DNA of 7,044 nt from an uncultured Phaeodactylibacter sp. (GTDB taxonomy: Bacteria; Bacteroidota; Bacteroidia; Chitinophagales; Saprospiraceae): positions 1-7,044 of the forward strand of contig CAJXXJ010000196.1 in the NCBI GenBank assembly GCA_913062745.1, given 5' to 3'. Below, in pieces: positions 1 through 7,030 of the stretch (the first letter of the stretch is position 1; each line of letters opens with the position of its first letter). A program made the translations under genes and the position numbers. Below the pieces are notes generated by a model. It did no database searches and was not told the origin of the DNA. It worked only from the letters and a program-made list of their open reading frames with translations.

Positions 1-1020
1 GTCCAGCACCCACTCGTTCACGTTGCCGGCCATGTTGTACAGGCCGAAGTCGTTCGGGATGAAAGAACGCACCGGCGCAGGAATGTGCGCATCGTCGTTC
101 AGGTTGCCGGCCATCCCCATGTAGTCACCACCTCCGCGCTTGAAGTTAGCGAGCATGCTGCCCTGATACTTGTCGCGCTTCTGATAGCGTACAGTATTGC
201 CGTCCCACGGGAAGAAGCGGCGGTCAGAGATCCGCTCGTCTTTTTCAGAAGTTTGGTTGCCCTGCAGGGCCAGCGCAGCGTACTCCCACTCTGCCTCAGT
301 CGGCAGGCGGTAATCCGGCAGCAGGATACCATCCTCAAAGCGTACGGCACGCTCGCCGCCGGTACGGAGGTCTTTGAGGTTTTTGCGCACATCTCCCTGA
401 TACTGTCCAACCAGGTAGGATTCCGTGTTAAAGTTATCTTCGTCTTTCTGTTCGGTGTTCAGATTGAGCACGCCTTTTTCCACGAGGATCATCTCGTTCA
501 CGCGGTCGGTACGCCATTTGCAATATTCGTTAGCCTGCACCCAGCTTACACCAACCACCGGGTAGTTGTCATAAGACGGGTGGCGGAAGTAAGTTTCCAC
601 GAAAGGCTCGTTGTAAGCCAGTTCTTCACGCCAAACCAGGGTGTCCGGCAGGGCGTTGGCCAGTACTTCCGGATAGGATTCCGCGAACACGCGGTCGATC
701 CAGTAGAGGTATTCCCGGTAGTTGATGTTAGACACCTCTGTCTCGTCCATATAAAAGGAGGATACGGTAACCCGGCGCGGGATGTTGTTCCAGTCGTAGG
801 TAACATCCTGTTCCGTCAGGCCCATCGTAAAGGTACCTCCTTCAATTAATACCAGGTTGGGACCGGCAACTTGTCCCTCATAGTCCAGCTTTTCAAAGCC
901 TCCCCATTTCGTGTCGTTGTACTTCCAGCCTGTGGTAGCCGAGCGCTCGTTGCTGCCGCAAGAGCTGAGTACAAGTGCTGCACCAAAGAGGAATGCACCA
1001 ATCTTCAGCAGATTTTTCAT
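1..1020 (-). CDS. gldJ: Gliding motility / T9SS lipoprotein GldJ (SUMF1-like fold), 5' part only
   Basis: The reading frame is open from the ATG at 1020 to the left edge, giving 340 codons with no stop, so the C-terminal part is outside the window. Residues 1-20 form a lipoprotein signal peptide with lipobox LSSC, and Cys21 would be lipidated. TTGWKYNDTKWGGFE (29-43) resembles the start of mature GldJ. SUMF1/FGE-type landmarks follow: EGGTFTMG (60-67), DETEVSNINYREYL (92-105), YPVVGVSWVQANEYCKWR (153-170), YRLPTEAEWEYAA (237-249), PWDGN (271-275) and LYNMAGNVNEWVLD (327-340). About 65 residues separate the YCKWR and RLPTEAEWEY motifs, a longer gap than in plain FGE enzymes. The FGE catalytic cysteine pair would lie further on and cannot be judged. 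GldJ is an outer-membrane lipoprotein facing the periplasm that supports T9SS and gliding in Flavobacterium; it is not known as an enzyme. Its relative GldK is the main alternative, but the N-terminal motif and nearby porU favour GldJ. Confidence 0.88.
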   Translation of the reverse strand, partial: MKNLLKIGAFLFGAALVLSSCGSNERSATTGWKYNDTKWGGFEKLDYEGQVAGPNLVLIEGGTFTMGLTEQDVTYDWNNIPRRVTVSSFYMDETEVSNINYREYLYWIDRVFAESYPEVLANALPDTLVWREELAYNEPFVETYFRHPSYDNYPVVGVSWVQANEYCKWRTDRVNEMILVEKGVLNLNTEQKDEDNFNTESYLVGQYQGDVRKNLKDLRTGGERAVRFEDGILLPDYRLPTEAEWEYAALALQGNQTSEKDERISDRRFFPWDGNTVRYQKRDKYQGSMLANFKRGGGDYMGMAGNLNDDAHIPAPVRSFIPNDFGLYNMAGNVNEWVLD

Positions 1021-1048
1021 TAGTAGGAATTTGTTTTTGAGAATCGAC

Positions 1049-1057
1049 CAAAATATA
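1049..1057 (-). promoter_or_regulatory. Weak candidate -7 box for gldJ
   Basis: Read on the minus strand this is TATATTTTG, close to the Bacteroidota -7 consensus TAnnTTTG but with three bases between TA and TTTG. It ends 28 bases before the gldJ ATG, a sensible leader length. I see no well-placed -33 TTG, so the call is tentative. The probable terminator at 1261-1285 makes a separate gldJ promoter plausible. Confidence 0.3.
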
Positions 1058-1260
1058 GCTAATCGAGCCCGGCTGCCAGACAGCGCAGAACAAGAGGGCT
1101 GATTTCCAAGGCGGAAAATTAGCAAATTCTGTTGGCAAAGGAAAACCTCGCCCTAAAATCAGGCAAAGTTTAACCATCACCAAAGAATAGCTCTTCGCTA
1201 CGCTATCCCGCCCCGCTGCAGTGCGGCAGGGCTCCTTGGAGATTCCGTAAAAAATTTTTT

Positions 1261-1285
1261 AAAAATCAGTGGCGAGCCACTTTTT
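1261..1285 (-). terminator. Probable terminator after the PorP/SprF gene, possibly bidirectional
   Basis: A perfect inverted repeat, AGTGG-CGAG-CCACT, spans 1268-1281. It is flanked by A5 at 1261-1265 and T5 at 1281-1285. On the minus strand the stem is followed by GATTTTT and then further A and T runs, about 75 bases after the PorP/SprF stop codon. The plus strand also has a T run right after the stem. No plus-strand gene ends nearby, so the minus-strand role is the likely one. Confidence 0.55.
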
Positions 1286-1356
1286 CCTTCAAAAATCAAG
1301 CAGGCGAGTCAGTTGGATGGCACCCAATCCTGAGATTTTCGCCATCGCCAACCAGC

Positions 1357-2370
1357 CTAGTTGAACATCTTAAAACAGTTGTTGTACCGGGCGCGCTTTC
1401 GCCGGCGCTCGGCTTCCCGGCTGTCGTCAAAATTAACAGTCAGGGAAAGTTCGTGGGCGCCTCCGGTGCGTGGCAGCCCCAGCCCGTTGACGGTAAAGTC
1501 AAAACTGTAGCCGAAGCGCAAAACACCGTGACGGAGCCCTACCAGGGCGATAGCTGCGTCGGAATTATTAATGGTGTGCCGGTACCAGGCACCCCCAAAA
1601 AATTTCCCGAACCCAAAATACGCACCGCCGTTGACCTGTGCAAATTCTCCTTGTTTTATCAGGAGCAGATTCGGAGATACAAACGACTCCTCCCGGCGAT
1701 TATTGCCCGTAGCGAGGGGGATTTCCCAGCCGCCGTGCAGCGTAATGCGCAGCGGCAGCCCTACGCCGAGGTTGCCGTTGATATCGAGCAGGCTGCGGTC
1801 CGGGCTGTTCAGGTGTTTTACCGAAAGTCCGGCGTAGGCTGACTCGCCGTAGGCCAGGATTCCCGCTCCGATGTCAAGCACGGTATTATTCAGGTTGACC
1901 GGGCGCTCTTCTTCGGTTTGGCCTACGGGCCCGGAGATAGGGTCGAGCTGATCGAGAAAGACCAGGCGGTCCCAGTCGAGGGTAGACTGTATCAGCCCGG
2001 CTTCCATTCCGAAGCGCACCGCTGCATTTTCATTAATGCGCACGCGGTAGCCATACACGGCCGAAAAGCGGTTGGTCTGATAAATGCCATTGCCGGCATC
2101 ATCGCCCATGACCATGAAGCCGAAGCCGCTGTTCAGGCTTTCCACGGATTGCTCGTAGGAGACTGCATACGTTTCGTAGCCGCCTTCAAAGCCCGCCCAC
2201 TGCGAACGGAAGTTGGCCGTAATGCGCGGGGCCAGTGTAGTGCCTGCGAAGGCAGGGTTGATCTGCAGGGGTGCAGCGTAGAACTGACTGAATATCGGGT
2301 CCTGCGCTTGTGCTCCTCCCGGCAGCAGCAAATAAGCTGCCGCTGCCCACAACAGTATTCTGAATCTCAT
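1357..2370 (-). CDS. T9SS outer-membrane protein, PorP/SprF family
   Basis: This encodes 337 residues from the ATG at 2370. Residues 1-22 are a signal peptide with basic start MRFR, a hydrophobic core and cleavage at AQA|QDP. The mature protein opens with QDPIFSQFYAAPLQINPAFA, the hallmark of the PorP/SprF family. The rest alternates aromatic/hydrophobic strands and turns (for example GFGKFFGGAWYRH, and LRFGYSFDFTVNGLG near the end), as expected for an outer-membrane beta-barrel, and closes with a basic tail SREAERRRKRARYNNC. Length is typical of the family. Members are outer-membrane T9SS components: PorP works with PorK/L/M/N, while SprF-like paralogs serve export of particular surface proteins such as SprB. 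Several paralogs are usual per genome, so I give no symbol. An in-frame ATG at 2376 adds two residues and one at 2439 adds 23; the latter would put a Cys- and His-rich stretch before the signal peptide and is unlikely. It lies upstream of gldJ on the same strand, separated by a probable terminator. Confidence 0.9.
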   Translation of the reverse strand: MRFRILLWAAAAYLLLPGGAQAQDPIFSQFYAAPLQINPAFAGTTLAPRITANFRSQWAGFEGGYETYAVSYEQSVESLNSGFGFMVMGDDAGNGIYQTNRFSAVYGYRVRINENAAVRFGMEAGLIQSTLDWDRLVFLDQLDPISGPVGQTEEERPVNLNNTVLDIGAGILAYGESAYAGLSVKHLNSPDRSLLDINGNLGVGLPLRITLHGGWEIPLATGNNRREESFVSPNLLLIKQGEFAQVNGGAYFGFGKFFGGAWYRHTINNSDAAIALVGLRHGVLRFGYSFDFTVNGLGLPRTGGAHELSLTVNFDDSREAERRRKRARYNNCFKMFN

Positions 2371-2376
2371 GGCCAT

Positions 2377-2791
2377 TGGTCTTAGTATAATGTACTCCGG
2401 AAAACGACAGCAGTCCGGGTGATGGTACCAACATACCAAATTTTAAGGTGTTCTGTTTGCCGCCCGCCCGATTTTTCTGCATTAAGCAATTGTTTGACAA
2501 AAGCCGGCATCTGAAAGCGCTGAATTTGGTCATCCAAAAAGCGGAGCACTTGTTTATTAATCTGTCAGCCAGAATTTCGGGCATTCATGCTGGAAGACAT
2601 TATACTATAGCGCTGCCGCGACAGTATGCCACCGCATTAAGGGGCAATAGGGATGCGGGCAGCGCGTTGTGGAAGAGTCATCCTATATTTGTAAGCTCTT
2701 CCGGATTTTTTGCGCCTTTCGGCGAAAGCCCTGCGGAGCAAACAATCGGATCTCTATTTGTACAGCCCATCTGGTCAAAACCTGTTTAGAC
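2377..2791. other. Divergent intergenic region between the PorP/SprF gene and porU
   Basis: These 415 bases separate two genes transcribed away from each other, so both promoters should lie here. The clearest element is the plus-strand -7 box at 2684-2691. For the minus strand only a degenerate candidate is visible (TAAAATTTG read from 2445 to 2437, one base too long between TA and TTTG and without a good -33 partner). A 113-codon plus-strand open frame at 2448-2789 crosses the porU promoter and shows no protein-like character. I see no tRNA or other RNA gene. Confidence 0.6.
2684..2691 (+). promoter_or_regulatory. Candidate -7 promoter box for porU
   Basis: TATATTTG is an exact match to the Bacteroidota -7 consensus TAnnTTTG. 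The only TTG upstream (2667-2669) is 14 bases away, closer than the usual 17-23, so the -33 element is poor. Transcription would begin near 2697 and give a leader of about 95 bases before the ATG at 2792. That leader would exclude the more upstream in-frame ATG at 2669, supporting the chosen start of porU. Confidence 0.5.
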
Positions 2792-5700
2792 ATGAAGCGA
2801 TTGATACTCGTTCTATTCCTGGCCCTGCCGGCTCTCTATGTGCTGGCTGCGCCGCCCTACACTATTCGGCAAACGCTCAACTGGGAAGAGCGCCCGGAGG
2901 CCGTCCTGACCAGCGAAGGCCTGGTCGACTACTGGCGCTTTGAAGGTGCCGTGGCAAGCTCTGCTTACCCTGGCCTTCCGTTTTTCGTCACGCGCTTCCC
3001 GGTGGACGGCCCCGGCAAACTGCGGGTGGAAGTCGTGCGCGCCGAATACGAGCCTTTCGAATGGGAAAGGGCATCCGGCGAGGGCTACCTTACGGAAACG
3101 CTTCAGTTTGAAAGCAGCGTCACCCGGCACCGGGAAGGCTACTTCGGCAAAATTGCCTTTGCCCCGATTATACAGCGGGCAGGCCGGTACGAGCGGCTGC
3201 GGTCCTTTGAGCTGCGCATCAGCCTGCAGCCCGGCAACGCAGCGGTGGCTATGCGCGACCCCGACAATACCTTCCAGTCTGTGCTGCGCGACGGTAGCAT
3301 TTACAAAATCGCTATTGCGCAAACGGGCATGCATAAGCTGACCTATAACTTCCTCAAAGACGAGCTGCAGATCGACATTGACAATATTGATCCCGACCAG
3401 ATCAAGCTGTACGGCAATACCGGCGGGCCGCTCCCCTACTTTACGGAGGTGGAACGCGAGGATGATTTGGTGGAAAACGCCATTTTTCTTTCCGGAGGCG
3501 AGGATGGCTCTTTTGATCAGGGCGACTATATCCTGTTTTATGCAGAAGGGGCCGATGTGTGGCGGTACAACCCGTCGGAGGAGCTGTTCAGCATGCAGAA
3601 GAACATTTACGATACCCGCAACTACTATTTCCTGAAAATAAGCCCGGAGCCGGGCCTGCGGATCAGCAGCCGGCCCTCGGCAGCGGAAAGCAGCTACAGC
3701 ACGGAAAGCTTCGACGATTATGTACGCCTGGAGGAGGAGCGCGTCAACCTGCTGCATGAGTGGACAAAGGCGCAGGGCTCCGGGCAGCGCTTCTTCGGAG
3801 ACCATTTTAAGGTTACCCGCTCCTACGAATACACCGACGTTTTCAACTTCCCCAACTTCATTCCGTCTGAGCCAGTACGCGTGGATGGGCGGTTTGCAGC
3901 GCGGGCGCGCATCCCTTCGAGCTTTACGCTGGAAATGGACGGGCAAACGCTGGAGAGCAACGAAGCAGAACGCGTGACTTCCATCAACAGCAGTAGCGAC
4001 AATATCCGCTCTTACGCCCGTACGGCGGCGCTGAGCGGGCAACTGCTGCTTTCGGGCGGGCAACTGCCGTTTACGGTACGCTACCCCTTCCCTCAGGGGC
4101 CGGGGGATGAAAGCGAGGGCTGGATTGACTGGATTCAATTCAATGTCCGCCGCGCCTTGCTGATGACGGGCGATCAGATGTCTTTCCGCGACAAAAAGAC
4201 GCTGGACTACGGCAGCAGCACCTTCATCCTCGGCAATGCCGGCGAAGGGCTGGCCATCTGGGACATTACCAATCCGCTGCAGCCGGCACGGCAGGAAGCG
4301 CAGCGCAACGGCAACCAGCTTTCCTTTAATGCGAATACCGGGCAGCAGCTCCGGGAGTTTGTAGCCTTCAACCCGGGGGCAGCCTTGCTACAGCCCGAAG
4401 CAGCGGGGCCAGTAGCCAATCAGAACCTTCACGCCCTGACAGAGGTGGATATGATTATCGTCTATCCGGAGTTTCTGGAAGCGGAAGCGCTGCGCCTGGC
4501 CAATCACCGCAGCGAGCACAGTGGCTTAACCGTGGCTACGGTCAAAGCCGGCGAGGTCTATAATGAATTTGCCTCCGGCCGGGCAGAGCCTACTGCTATT
4601 CGCGATTTTGCGCGCATGCTGTATGATCGTTCGGACCGCTTCAAGTACTTGCTGTTGTTTGGCGACGGCTCTTTTGATAACCGGGATTTGTACGGTTTGG
4701 GCCAGAATTTCCTCCCGACTTATCAAAAGCCGCAGTTCAACCCCGTGGAAACTTATCCTTCTGACGATTTTTACGCTATTCTGTACAGTGGCTCCGAGAG
4801 CAACCCGCTGCGGGGAGACATATATATAGGTGTCGGGCGGCTGCCGGTAAAAACCGAGGCAGAAGCGGCGGAGGTGGTGGATAAAATTGTACTGTACGAT
4901 ACGGAGCGCAGTTCGCTGGGCGACTGGCGCAACCAACTGGTCTTTGTAGGCGACGATGATGATGGCGTGGGCGATAAAGACCATGCCAGGGAGACCGACC
5001 TGATTGCGGAGCGCATACAGGAGAGCAACCCTGCTTTCAACCTCGAAAAAATTTACCTCGATGCTTTCCCGCAGGAATCCACTCCGGGCGGCGAGCGTAT
5101 CCCCCGGGCCACTGAGGCGCTTAACCAGTGGATTTTCAAAGGCGCGCTGGTGGTCACTTACCTTGGCCACGGTGGCTCCAAGGGCTGGGCACAGGAGCGC
5201 GTGCTCAACTTGTCGGATATTTTCTCCTGGGAAAACACCAATGAGATGCCGGTCTTCATTACGGCTACCTGCTCTTTCTCCGGCTACGACGACCCTACCT
5301 TTGTCACGGCCGGGGAGGAAGTACTGCTGAACTCGCAGGGCGGCGCTATCAGTCTGATGACCACGGTGCGGGCGGTATACGCGAGCGCGAACGAAGAGAT
5401 GACCGAGCGTGCGCTGAACAACCTTTTCCAGCGGGGTGCCGACGGGCAGCCGCCGACGCTGGGCGATGCTTTCCGCAATGCCAAGAATGAACTGAGCGGT
5501 AATTTCGATATCGACAATTCCCGGAAATTCACCTTACTGGGCGACCCATCTATGCAACTGGCACTGCCGCGCTTCCGGGTACGGACCACTTCCGTAAATG
5601 GCACAGCAGCCGGTACGGGCGTGGCGGATACGCTGCGCGCTTTGCAGCAGGTGACAGTGCAGGGAGAGGTGGTCGATCAGGCAGGCAACCGCCTTGAGGA

Positions 5701-6673
5701 TTTCAACGGTATCCTCTATCCAACGGTTTTTGACAAGGCGCTGCAGGCGAGGACGCTTGGCCAAGATGAGAATAACTCTTTTTCGTACCGCCTGCAGCAG
5801 AATGTGCTGTTCAAGGGCCGGGCTTCTGTCCGGAACGGTGCCTTTGAGTTCACCTTTGTGGTGCCTAAAGACATTAACTATGAGCTTGGGCTGGGCAAAT
5901 TCAGCTACTATGCGGCGGAGGATGGTAATATGATGGATGCCAACGGCAGCTTTGAAGAGATCGTCATCGGCGGTACGGCTACCGATGGGATCAGTGACAA
6001 TGAGGGGCCGCGTGTGGAGGTCTTCATGAATACGGAGGATTTTGTTTTTGGCAGCACGGTGAGTGCTAACCCGACGCTATTGGTTAAGCTGCAGGATGAC
6101 AATGGGATCAACGTGGTGGGCAACAGCATTGGCCATGATCTGGAGGGCGTGCTGAATGAGGATACTCAGAACACTTATTTGCTTAATGACTTCTACGAGT
6201 CTGACCTGGATGACTATACTTCCGGGCAGGTGCGCTACCCGATGGATGATTTGCCGGAGGGGCGCCACCGCATACAGGTCAAGGCGTGGGATGTGGCTAA
6301 CAATTCTTCTGAGGGCTATACGGAGTTTGTCGTGGCTTCGAGTGAGGAGGTTGCACTGCAGCAGGTCCTCAACTACCCGAATCCTTTTACGGACCGTACT
6401 TGCTTCCAGTTTGATCATAACCTGGCGAATCAGGAGATTGATGTGATGGTGCAGATCTATACTGTTTCCGGCCGTCTGGTGAAGACGTTGCAGCAGAGTT
6501 TGCTGTCGGATGGTGCGCTGCGGCAGGATGACTGTATCGAGTGGGATGGCCGGGATGATTTTGGTGGGCGCCTGGCGCGTGGGGTTTACTTATATAAAGT
6601 GAAGGTGCGCTCGGTTGGGCCGGATGCTCGCTCGGGGGAGAGTGATTTCGAAAAGCTTGTTATCCTCAAATAG
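2792..6673 (+). CDS. porU: Type IX secretion system sortase PorU (peptidase family C25)
   Basis: This encodes 1,293 residues. PorU is the cell-surface cysteine protease that removes the C-terminal sorting domain from T9SS cargo and, in Porphyromonas gingivalis, transfers it to A-LPS; it is held at the surface by PorV. The start at 2792 gives signal peptide MKRLILVLFLALPALYVLAA; an in-frame ATG at 2669 would bury it behind 41 odd residues. Residues ~170-215 (YKIAIAQTGMHKLTYNFL, then IKLYGNTGGPLPY) match the conserved PorU N-terminal part. The gingipain-like C25 domain spans about 553-926: LLFGDGSFDNRD (Gly624, Asp625), YPSDDFYA, GVGRLPVKTEAEAAEVV, VGDDDDG (Asp721-724), catalytic His793 in TYLGHGGSKGW and catalytic Cys827 in ITATCSFSGYDDP, ending FTLLGDPSMQLALP. 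The His-Cys spacing of 34 is close to that in gingipains, so the enzyme looks active. A C-terminal T9SS sorting domain starts near Asn1194 (NYPNPF) and ends FEKLVILK; PorU is known to keep its own. The length is near the upper end for the family. The last ~200 codons favour GAT over GAC more than the first part. Confidence 0.95.
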   Translation: MKRLILVLFLALPALYVLAAPPYTIRQTLNWEERPEAVLTSEGLVDYWRFEGAVASSAYPGLPFFVTRFPVDGPGKLRVEVVRAEYEPFEWERASGEGYLTETLQFESSVTRHREGYFGKIAFAPIIQRAGRYERLRSFELRISLQPGNAAVAMRDPDNTFQSVLRDGSIYKIAIAQTGMHKLTYNFLKDELQIDIDNIDPDQIKLYGNTGGPLPYFTEVEREDDLVENAIFLSGGEDGSFDQGDYILFYAEGADVWRYNPSEELFSMQKNIYDTRNYYFLKISPEPGLRISSRPSAAESSYSTESFDDYVRLEEERVNLLHEWTKAQGSGQRFFGDHFKVTRSYEYTDVFNFPNFIPSEPVRVDGRFAARARIPSSFTLEMDGQTLESNEAERVTSINSSSDNIRSYARTAALSGQLLLSGGQLPFTVRYPFPQGPGDESEGWIDWIQFNVRRALLMTGDQMSFRDKKTLDYGSSTFILGNAGEGLAIWDITNPLQPARQEAQRNGNQLSFNANTGQQLREFVAFNPGAALLQPEAAGPVANQNLHALTEVDMIIVYPEFLEAEALRLANHRSEHSGLTVATVKAGEVYNEFASGRAEPTAIRDFARMLYDRSDRFKYLLLFGDGSFDNRDLYGLGQNFLPTYQKPQFNPVETYPSDDFYAILYSGSESNPLRGDIYIGVGRLPVKTEAEAAEVVDKIVLYDTERSSLGDWRNQLVFVGDDDDGVGDKDHARETDLIAERIQESNPAFNLEKIYLDAFPQESTPGGERIPRATEALNQWIFKGALVVTYLGHGGSKGWAQERVLNLSDIFSWENTNEMPVFITATCSFSGYDDPTFVTAGEEVLLNSQGGAISLMTTVRAVYASANEEMTERALNNLFQRGADGQPPTLGDAFRNAKNELSGNFDIDNSRKFTLLGDPSMQLALPRFRVRTTSVNGTAAGTGVADTLRALQQVTVQGEVVDQAGNRLEDFNGILYPTVFDKALQARTLGQDENNSFSYRLQQNVLFKGRASVRNGAFEFTFVVPKDINYELGLGKFSYYAAEDGNMMDANGSFEEIVIGGTATDGISDNEGPRVEVFMNTEDFVFGSTVSANPTLLVKLQDDNGINVVGNSIGHDLEGVLNEDTQNTYLLNDFYESDLDDYTSGQVRYPMDDLPEGRHRIQVKAWDVANNSSEGYTEFVVASSEEVALQQVLNYPNPFTDRTCFQFDHNLANQEIDVMVQIYTVSGRLVKTLQQSLLSDGALRQDDCIEWDGRDDFGGRLARGVYLYKVKVRSVGPDARSGESDFEKLVILK

Positions 6674-6700
6674 CCACGGATGCTGTGCCCGTGGATTTTT
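6674..6700 (+). terminator. Probable porU terminator
   Basis: CCACGG (6674-6679) pairs with CCGTGG (6689-6694) across a 9-base loop and is followed by ATTTTTG. It starts immediately after the TAG of porU at 6671-6673. A six-pair G+C-rich stem plus a short T run fits an intrinsic terminator. The arms are built from the same CACGGAT/CCGTG words as the repeat array that begins at 6698, so it may be a degenerate edge of that array serving as terminator. Confidence 0.5.
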
Positions 6701-6777
6701 GCCCACGGATATACACGAATGGACACGGATACGTAAGGAAAATACATCCGTGTAATCTGTGGGCATCCGTAGGCAAA
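6698..6777. repeat. Palindrome in repeat copy 1 (diverged)
   Basis: The left arm is intact (TTTGCCCACGGATATACACG and onward), but the right arm has drifted: CATCCGTGTAATCTGTGGGC is followed by ATCCGTAGGCAAA instead of ATCCGTGGGCAAA. The loop has one base more than in copies 2 and 3. The arms can still pair over most of their length. Confidence 0.8.
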
Positions 6778-6824
6778 ACAGACCGTGGAGCACTGCCCTT
6801 CCCACAAGCACTGCGCCCTGCATC

Positions 6825-6903
6825 TTTGCCCACGGATGGGCACGAATGGACACGGATGGGAGGATAAACACATTCGTGTAATCCGTGTACATCCGTGGGC
6901 AAA
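6825..6903. repeat. Palindrome in repeat copy 2
   Basis: The arms begin TTTGCCCACGGAT and end ATCCGTGGGCAAA, pairing over about 32 positions with a few mismatches and one bulge, around a loop near GGAGGATAAACA. The left arm carries GGG at 6838-6840 where copies 1 and 3 have ATA, which slightly weakens pairing with the TAC of the right arm. Confidence 0.9.
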
Positions 6904-6951
6904 AACAAACCGTGGAGCACTGCCCTTCCCACAGGCGCTGAACCCTGCATC

Positions 6952-7030
6952 TTTGCCCACGGATATACACGAATGGACACGGATGGGAGGATAAACACAT
7001 TCGTGTAATCCGTGTACATCCGTGGGCAAA
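6952..7030. repeat. Palindrome in repeat copy 3
   Basis: This palindrome is the cleanest. Heptamers CACGGAT, CACGAAT and CACGGAT start at 6958, 6968 and 6978, exactly 10 bp apart. Their complements ATTCGTG, ATCCGTG and ATCCGTG start at 6999, 7008 and 7018 on the other arm. As DNA it could extrude a cruciform; as RNA it would fold into a long hairpin. Confidence 0.92.

Larger units (their letters stand above)
1021..1356. other. Hairpin-rich gap between the PorP/SprF gene and gldJ
   Basis: This 336-base gap has no convincing gene; short open frames here are overlaps of the gldJ 5' end or lack homologous character. It contains a G+C-rich imperfect hairpin at 1210-1232 (arms GCCCCGC and GCGG..GGGC, loop TGCAGT), an A/T-only stretch around 1250-1265, and the terminator-like hairpin annotated separately. 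The part nearest gldJ (1021-1110) is A/T-richer and holds the weak promoter candidate. I see no RNA gene. Confidence 0.6.

Noticed and set aside
85..849. 254-codon plus-strand open frame opposite gldJ
   Set aside because: It is antisense to gldJ, which has a lipobox and clear SUMF1 motifs; the plus-strand translation shows no recognisable family and reflects high-G+C codon structure.
2448..2789. 113-codon plus-strand open frame before porU
   Set aside because: It crosses the predicted porU promoter and leader, has a low-quality composition and ends at the porU start in a different frame.
2813..4138. 441-codon minus-strand open frame inside porU
   Set aside because: It is the antisense shadow of the conserved porU N-terminal half, with no signal or motif of its own.
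4526..5170. 214-codon minus-strand open frame opposite the C25 domain
   Set aside because: It overlaps the catalytic domain of porU on the other strand and has no independent features.
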